A DNA stretch of 9,459 bases, from positions 1 to 9,459 of the forward strand of contig JAFCCK010000028.1 in the NCBI GenBank assembly GCA_017610245.1, in the 5' to 3' direction. Position numbers and translations under genes: made by a program. The notes beneath the pieces are model-generated. The model did no database searches and had not been told where the DNA came from. It saw only the letters and a list, made by a program, of their open reading frames with translations. This document shows, piece by piece, positions 5,689-9,459 of this stretch. Every line of letters begins with the position of its first letter. The first letter of the stretch is position 1. The DNA comes from Candidatus Iainarchaeum sp. (GTDB lineage: Archaea; Iainarchaeota; Iainarchaeia; Iainarchaeales; GCA-2688035).

Positions 5689-6738
5689 ATGCGGATTCTG
5701 CAGATTGACAGGAAAAACAATGTAGTGAAGGTGGTGCCAGAAGTGCGAGATGACCTCTGGCACCTTGAGCGGGTGCTTGAAAAGCACGATTTGGTTAGCG
5801 GAACAACTGACAGGAGGATAAAGGCGAAGGAACCAGGGGGAAAAGCAGAAAGGGTTAAGATGTTTCTGCAGGTGGAAGTTGAAGGGATTGAATTTGACAG
5901 GCATTCTGGCGTGCTGCGCGCAAATGGGAAGATTGTTGAGGGAAAGCCCGAAGATTTGTTGGAGAAGGGCGCCCATCACAGCCTGGAGATAGAGCTGGGC
6001 AGAAAAATTGAGATAAAGAAAGAGCGGTTGAAGCGCTTTCAGATTGAAAGGCTGGAGAGAGCTGTTAGGGCGTCGCACGCTGGCAAAATGCTGTTGGTTG
6101 TGCTGGATGACGAGCAGGCTGACTTTGCCTTGCTGCGAGAATTTGGCATTGAGGAGAAGGTAACCATCAGGAGCGGGAAGCACGGGAAGAGGCAGGAAGA
6201 AGATGAAAGCATTAGGAATAAATATTTTCAACAAATCGTTGACAAAGCAAGGGAGATAGATGCAGAAAAAGTTGTTTTTGCAGGACCTGGCTTTACGAAG
6301 AACAATTTGCGTAAATTTATGGAGGGGAAGGGCGTAAAGGTTGCCGAGCAGCTGTTCTTTGAGGGTACCAACAGCGTGGGAAAAACTGGCTTGCAGGAGT
6401 TGCTGAAGGGAAATGCACTTGAAAAGATTGCCCAGGAAATGCAGGTTTTGAGGGAAACAAAGCTTGTGGAGAAAATATTCGAGGAGCTGGGAAAGGATTC
6501 TGGGCTAGTAGCGATTGGGCTGCGAGAATGCGAGAAAGCAGCTGATTTTGGCGCTGTGGAAAAGCTGCTTGTGCTGGAAAATTTCTTTTTAGAGAACAGG
6601 GAAAAGGTTGAGGAAATAATGGACAAGGTTGAGAAGGCCCGCGGGGAAATACACTTAGTTGGAAAAGAGCATGAAGCAGGAGAAAAATTGCACGGTATTG
6701 GCGGAATATCTGCTTTGCTTAGATATCAAATTCAGTAA
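5689..6738 (+). CDS. pelA: mRNA surveillance protein Pelota (Dom34 family)
   Basis: Cytosolic eRF1-like factor that enters the A site of ribosomes stalled on truncated or vacant mRNA. With aEF1A it delivers rescue, and with ABCE1 it splits the subunits. Its 349 residues match the family's usual ~350. The Lsm-like N-terminal domain (about 1-130) contains DDLWHLERVL (21-30) and the TTDRR segment (39-43). The central domain (about 132-258) has FAGPGFTKN (197-205) and lacks the GGQ peptide-release motif of eRF1/aRF1, as expected. The C-terminal domain (about 260-349) ends with KEHEAGEKLHGIGGISALLRY (326-346), a family hallmark. The ATG is preceded by a TATA-like box at leaderless distance and no convincing ribosome binding site. 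It lies divergent from ABCE1, its functional partner, across a symmetric promoter region. No domain is missing. Confidence 0.96.
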   Translation: MRILQIDRKNNVVKVVPEVRDDLWHLERVLEKHDLVSGTTDRRIKAKEPGGKAERVKMFLQVEVEGIEFDRHSGVLRANGKIVEGKPEDLLEKGAHHSLEIELGRKIEIKKERLKRFQIERLERAVRASHAGKMLLVVLDDEQADFALLREFGIEEKVTIRSGKHGKRQEEDESIRNKYFQQIVDKAREIDAEKVVFAGPGFTKNNLRKFMEGKGVKVAEQLFFEGTNSVGKTGLQELLKGNALEKIAQEMQVLRETKLVEKIFEELGKDSGLVAIGLRECEKAADFGAVEKLLVLENFFLENREKVEEIMDKVEKARGEIHLVGKEHEAGEKLHGIGGISALLRYQIQ

Positions 6739-6757
6739 ATGTCGGCGGAATTCATCT

Positions 6758-6767
6758 AATTTAAAAG
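6758..6767 (+). promoter_or_regulatory. TATA-like box before purF
   Basis: AATTTAAAAG in the 60-base gap after pelota lies about 32-41 bases before ATG 6799, so a transcript would have a leader of roughly 10 bases. No Shine-Dalgarno-like sequence is present. A T-rich stretch (6782-6790) may also serve as a pelota terminator. Confidence 0.4.
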
Positions 6768-6798
6768 GCTTTCATTGGCTAATTTCTTTTAGATAAAA

Positions 6799-8322
6799 AT
6801 GTGTGGTATTGCAGCCATAAACTTAGAGGGTAGCGGAAGGAAGAAAACTGAATTAGTAGGTTTGCTCTACAAGATGCTTCTGCAGGAACAAAACAGGGGT
6901 CAGCTTTCAGCAGGAATAACGACCTATGATAAGGAAAGGGCCCGGCTGATTGATACATACAAGGGGCTTGGCTCTGTAAACGAGGTCTTCAAGCTTAGCC
7001 ATAATGCCCAGAGAAAAGCCATAACAAACCGATATGCTGGAAGCAAAGGAATAGGGCATGTTCGCTATGCTACCTCTGGCATTGAATCTGATGACTATGC
7101 CCAGCCTTTTGAGAAACACCATGGTAGAACTTGGAAATGGTTCTGTTTTGGATTCAACGGAAATATTGCAAACTTTGCTGAATTAAAGAAGAAGCTAGAG
7201 GGAGACAACTACCATCTTGTTAGAAACACTGACACAGAGATATTAATGCATTTCATTGCAAAACAATTCATGGGTTCTAAGAAAAGGGATTTGGTTGGGG
7301 CTTTTTCAGCTTTGCCTGAGATTTTTGATGGCTCGTACAATATCTCTTATATTAATGCAGATGGACAAATCGTTGTACTGAGAGACCCTACCGGGAACAG
7401 ACCGCTTGAATATGGTAATTCTGATGGAATGTTCGCAGCTGCATCTGAAAGCGCTTCACTCAACACAATAGGAATAGAAAAGTCAAAGGCATTGCAACCA
7501 GGCGAAATGATTATTGCGGAAAACAACTCTTTTGAAGTGAAGAGATATGCGAAATGCGAAAGGAAAGCACACTGCATGTTTGAGTGGGTTTACTTCGCGA
7601 ATGTTGCATCCCAGATTGATGGAATTGGCGTGTATGATGTTAGATGGCGTCTTGGGAAAGAGCTTGCAAAAAAAGAAACCGAAAAGGCTGATAGTAACAC
7701 AATTGTTGTTGGTGTGCCAGATACGGCAAAGCCAGCTGCTGATTCCTTTGCATTGGAGCTTGGTGCGCCAAGCCAGGAGGGGTTAATAAGGAACAGGTAC
7801 GTTGGCAGGACGTTCATTGAGGGAAGCAACAGGTCTGAGAAAGTGAGGGACAAATTCATTCTAAATAAGAGCGTTTTAAAGGGAAAGCGTGTTTTTTTGG
7901 TTGAAGATAGTATTGTGCGGGGCACTACAACTCAAACACTTGTAGAGGAAATAAAGAGCATTGGAAAGGCAAGGGAAGTGCATGTAAGGGTAAGCTGCCC
8001 CCCAATAAGGTACCCCTGCTTTTATGGCATTGATATGTCAACTTTGTTGGAACTTGCCGCACCGAACTGTTCAACTTTGGAGGAAATCTCCTCAAAAGCT
8101 GCATTCAGCGAAAAACACAATGAATGCATAAGGAAGAGAATGTGCGCGGATTCACTTATCTACCAAGGCATTGATGGATTGGTTAATGGAATTGGGCTGG
8201 GAAAAAAGGACTTGTGCATGGCTTGCTTGAACGGGCAGTATCCCACTCCTTACGGGGAAAAATTACTTGAGAAAGCAATTGAGAACTTTAAAGCAGGAAA
8301 AACCACAAGAACCTATGAATGA
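6799..8322 (+). CDS. purF: Amidophosphoribosyltransferase (glutamine PRPP amidotransferase)
   Basis: Catalyses the first committed step of purine synthesis: PRPP plus glutamine gives 5-phosphoribosylamine. The 507 residues begin MCGIAAIN, so Cys2 becomes the nucleophile after Met removal; there is no propeptide. The N-terminal glutaminase (about 1-240) has GHVRYATSG (86-94), FNGNIAN (119-125) and NTDTE (143-147). The phosphoribosyltransferase domain has the PRPP loop VFLVEDSIVRGTT (365-377) and RNRYVGRTFI (331-340). Cys259, Cys407, Cys473 and Cys476 fall at positions like the four Fe-S ligands of Bacillus-type PurF, so a [4Fe-4S] cluster is likely. Between STLEEI and ADSLIY the protein is about 14 residues longer than I recall for the Bacillus enzyme, with extra cysteines at 443 and 449. 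The stop lies three bases from the convergent nuclease gene's stop. No other purine gene is adjacent. Confidence 0.96.
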   Translation: MCGIAAINLEGSGRKKTELVGLLYKMLLQEQNRGQLSAGITTYDKERARLIDTYKGLGSVNEVFKLSHNAQRKAITNRYAGSKGIGHVRYATSGIESDDYAQPFEKHHGRTWKWFCFGFNGNIANFAELKKKLEGDNYHLVRNTDTEILMHFIAKQFMGSKKRDLVGAFSALPEIFDGSYNISYINADGQIVVLRDPTGNRPLEYGNSDGMFAAASESASLNTIGIEKSKALQPGEMIIAENNSFEVKRYAKCERKAHCMFEWVYFANVASQIDGIGVYDVRWRLGKELAKKETEKADSNTIVVGVPDTAKPAADSFALELGAPSQEGLIRNRYVGRTFIEGSNRSEKVRDKFILNKSVLKGKRVFLVEDSIVRGTTTQTLVEEIKSIGKAREVHVRVSCPPIRYPCFYGIDMSTLLELAAPNCSTLEEISSKAAFSEKHNECIRKRMCADSLIYQGIDGLVNGIGLGKKDLCMACLNGQYPTPYGEKLLEKAIENFKAGKTTRTYE

Positions 8323-8325
8323 GAC

Positions 8326-8688
8326 TTACTCCCTTATCCTAAATTCAAGCCACTGAATACACTTGTTTTCAACCAGCTTCTTGATATTCTGCTGCAGCGG
8401 AGAGAGCTTGCCATTAGCTGCCTTAAATTCGCAGAATATTATGCTGTCGGGTTCAAATGCGATTCCATCAATTGGGCTGCCAATGAAGCGGAAGTTGCTG
8501 CTCGCGAAGGGTAATTCCTCAACGAATGGGACAAACTGCTCTGTCATCTTCCCATACTTTACCGCTTGGCTGCTTTTGCTGAAGGAAAGCTCTTGTAAAG
8601 CCCTTTCCAGCCGAGAACTCTTTCTGAAGAAAATTAGTAAAAGAATGCTTAATAGAAAGATTATGAGAAGCAACGCGATGAGTAGCAT
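8326..8688 (-). CDS. Membrane-anchored endonuclease-like protein, Holliday-junction-resolvase-related family
   Basis: A 120-residue protein with a strongly hydrophobic N-terminus (residues 1-21), a basic stretch (RKSSR), a short helical linker, and a compact C-terminal domain. The domain contains KYGKMTEQFVPF (44-55), RFIGSPIDGIAF (67-78), IIFCEFKAANGKLSPLQQ (83-100) and a final IQWLEFRI. This matches the family described as endonucleases distantly related to archaeal Holliday junction resolvases (COG4741/PF10107 type). Asp74, Glu87 and Lys89 fit the PD-(D/E)xK catalytic triad and Glu50 the upstream acidic residue, so the site looks intact. Members commonly have this N-terminal anchor, which would place the domain at the inner membrane face. 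Activity has not, to my knowledge, been defined. Its ATG is 10 bases after the CARF-like gene's stop, indicating an operon. Confidence 0.8.
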   Translation of the reverse strand: MLLIALLLIIFLLSILLLIFFRKSSRLERALQELSFSKSSQAVKYGKMTEQFVPFVEELPFASSNFRFIGSPIDGIAFEPDSIIFCEFKAANGKLSPLQQNIKKLVENKCIQWLEFRIRE

Positions 8689-8698
8689 CTGAATCTCT

Positions 8699-9046
8699 TC
8701 AGTAGTATTTCGTTCCTTCGCCTGTTAAAACAACAACCTTGAAGCTCTTATTTGCTTCCTTTAAAGCAGCTACCAGCGCCATGTGCTCTTTCCCAGAGCC
8801 GCTAATGAGAGACACGATGATTTCCTCATCGGGCAGGCTTTCCTTTATGGTGTTTTTTATCACTTCAAAGCCCGCACGATTGTTTACAATTATCCAGTCT
8901 ACTTCTTTTGCTGGGGAGAAGTTTTCCTTGCCCCACTCATTTCCAATCAAAATGATTTTGTCCCACTCTTCCTCCGCAATTAGCCTAGCAACGTGCCCCC
9001 AGCTACCTTTTCCAACACCAAGTACAGCTACCAACACTCTCCCCAT
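8699..9046 (-). CDS. Small Rossmann-like protein resembling a stand-alone CARF domain
   Basis: A 115-residue protein of unknown function. The alternation RVLVAVLG / helix / KIILIGN / VDWIIVNN / helix / EIIVSLISGSGKEHMALVAAL / FKVVVLTGEG suggests a Rossmann-like alpha/beta sheet. Two glycine-rich segments, LGVGKGSW (9-16) and LISGSGKEHMA (80-90), sit at strand ends. The second resembles the GGT(K/R)xMxxA segment of CARF domains, which bind cyclic oligoadenylates in type III CRISPR systems. This is a pattern match only. No HEPN or nuclease domain is fused. I prefer ATG 9046 over in-frame TTG 9049 because GAGGT lies seven bases before the ATG. It sits between the winged-helix gene and the nuclease-like gene on the same strand. 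A general nucleotide-binding role remains possible. Confidence 0.6.
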   Translation of the reverse strand: MGRVLVAVLGVGKGSWGHVARLIAEEEWDKIILIGNEWGKENFSPAKEVDWIIVNNRAGFEVIKNTIKESLPDEEIIVSLISGSGKEHMALVAALKEANKSFKVVVLTGEGTKYY

Positions 9047-9053
9047 CAAAAAG

Positions 9054-9058
9054 ACCTC
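9054..9058 (-). promoter_or_regulatory. Ribosome binding site deciding the CARF-like gene's start
   Basis: GAGGT on the minus strand is seven bases before ATG 9046 and only four before the alternative TTG 9049, favouring the ATG. It is one of the clearest Shine-Dalgarno sequences in the window. Confidence 0.65.
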
Positions 9059-9080
9059 TAAGTAAATTGAGGGAATAACT

Positions 9081-9088
9081 ATTAAAAG
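9081..9088 (-). promoter_or_regulatory. TATA-like box before the CARF-like gene
   Basis: CTTTTAAT on the minus strand lies about 26-30 bases before the ribosome binding site. It could start a transcript for the CARF-like and nuclease genes independent of the winged-helix gene, which ends at 9089. Evidence is position and AT content only. Confidence 0.35.
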
Positions 9089-9397
9089 CTATTCTATTTT
9101 GAAGCCTTCCCTAGCTTTTCTATAAATTCTTAAAAGCTTTCTCCCCAAGGAAGTCAGGGTGTAAACAATATTCGCACCAAAACGTACTCTGGAAACAAGC
9201 TTTAACTTAACTAGCGAATCAACAATCAAATCCAAGTCTTTGCTTTCAATACGCGGAAAAGAGGAGTGAATCTTATCTATGTTAAGAGAGCCTTTTCCAA
9301 GAAGGTCCATAATTGAGATGTAAAGCGACGATTTTGTCAATTCGTGGAACTCTGGGTTTTTCTCCAGGAAAAGAATCCACTCGTCTCTTGCGGTCAT
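9089..9397 (-). CDS. Winged helix-turn-helix protein, probable transcription regulator
   Basis: A 102-residue basic protein. Residues ~22-70 (SSLYISIMDLLGKGSLNIDKI, then the helix KDLDLIVDSLVKLKLVSRV) have the three-helix layout of a winged helix domain, with 'SLVKLKLVSRV' as the end of the recognition region leading into the wing. The wing follows as RVRFGANIVYTLTSLG, and a basic C-terminal helix (RKLLRIYRKAREGFKIE) ends the protein; 'YxLTxxGxxLL' is typical of archaeal winged-helix regulators. No ligand domain is fused. The ATG has no ribosome binding site, but a TATA-like box sits at leaderless distance. It is upstream of the CARF-like and nuclease genes on the same strand and may control them. 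In Csa3-type regulators a CARF and a winged helix are joined in one chain; here similar parts would be separate genes. Confidence 0.72.
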   Translation of the reverse strand: MTARDEWILFLEKNPEFHELTKSSLYISIMDLLGKGSLNIDKIHSSFPRIESKDLDLIVDSLVKLKLVSRVRFGANIVYTLTSLGRKLLRIYRKAREGFKIE

Positions 9398-9415
9398 TGG
9401 TATGGAATAAGGCTT

Positions 9416-9429
9416 TAATTAATTTAAAG
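9416..9429 (-). promoter_or_regulatory. TATA-like box before the winged-helix gene
   Basis: The minus strand reads TTTAAATTAATTAAA across 9414-9428, about 20-30 bases before ATG 9397, fitting a leaderless archaeal promoter. It contains the palindrome TTTAAATTAATTAAA-like AT repeats, so base composition alone may explain it. Confidence 0.4.
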
Positions 9430-9459
9430 GTTTTGAGACATAGTAGCCATCTTTTTTAA
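9419..9459 (-). CDS. Possible C-terminus of a gene entering from the right edge
   Basis: One minus-strand frame open at the right edge reads KKDGYYVSKPLN and then stops at 9419-9421, 21 bases before the winged-helix start. The composition looks like a natural protein end, and tight spacing fits the local style. Twelve codons cannot prove a gene, and another frame is also open for eleven codons. Confidence 0.25.
   Translation of the reverse strand, partial: KKDGYYVSKPLN

Noticed and set aside
5683..6626. Two long minus-strand open frames opposite pelota
   Set aside because: They mirror a full-length, motif-complete Pelota; the Ser/Phe-rich or low-complexity translations are typical antisense shadows.
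7590..7925. Minus-strand open frame of 111 codons inside purF
   Set aside because: Antisense to the PRPP-binding region of an intact PurF; no plausible start signal or domain.
9047..9049. TTG as the start of the CARF-like gene
   Set aside because: The adjacent ATG at 9046 has better spacing to GAGGT and needs no rare start codon.
8739..9065. Plus-strand open frame of 108 codons opposite the CARF-like gene
   Set aside because: The minus-strand frame has a good ribosome binding site, regular alpha/beta pattern and operon spacing; the plus frame has none of these.
8699..9397. Calling the region a CRISPR-Cas (type III) accessory locus
   Set aside because: No Cas protein, cyclic-oligonucleotide synthase or CRISPR array is present; the CARF resemblance rests on one short motif and fold pattern.

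Overview
The window reads as a piece of an archaeal chromosome. It carries two archaeal/eukaryotic ribosome-recycling proteins, ABCE1/Rli1 and Pelota. It also has small membrane proteins with archaeal class III (type IV pilin-like) signal peptides, AT-rich TATA-like boxes about 25-30 bp before several start codons (leaderless style), and a few starts with GAGGT-type ribosome binding sites. Genes are tightly packed. The small pilin-like proteins with a (K/R)-G-x-I-F-S-L-D start and the compact accessory proteins suggest a DPANN-type lineage, but that is an inference; no rRNA gene is present to fix it.

Layout, left to right. (1) The 3' part of a bacterial-type cofactor-independent phosphoglycerate mutase (+). 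(2) Four consecutive small genes (+), packed end to end or overlapping, each with one N-terminal membrane segment; the first three have clear class III signal motifs, and all four have an even number of cysteines in the part expected outside the cell. (3) On the minus strand, ABCE1 followed by a glutaminase-less asparagine synthetase-like PP-loop ATPase; the latter's 3' end overlaps the last pilin-like gene by 15 bp. (4) A 159-bp divergent intergenic region with a perfect 14-bp inverted repeat, each arm carrying an outward-facing TATAACG element. (5) Pelota (+), then amidophosphoribosyltransferase PurF (+). (6) A minus-strand cluster: a winged-helix protein, a CARF-like Rossmann protein and a membrane-anchored nuclease of the Holliday-junction-resolvase-related family. 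A further gene may end just before it at the right edge.

How the genes fit together. Pelota recognises stalled ribosomes and ABCE1 splits them, so the two divergent genes form one functional unit, and the symmetric promoter region between them looks built for co-regulation. ABCE1 has an unusual Walker B in its second ATPase site (Val for Asp). The pilin-like quartet is probably a set of surface-filament or adhesion subunits. The right-hand cluster combines a possible nucleotide-sensing fold, a DNA-binding protein and a membrane nuclease, and is the part most likely to be undescribed. No rRNA, tRNA, CRISPR array, insertion sequence or gene-free stretch over 300 bases was seen.
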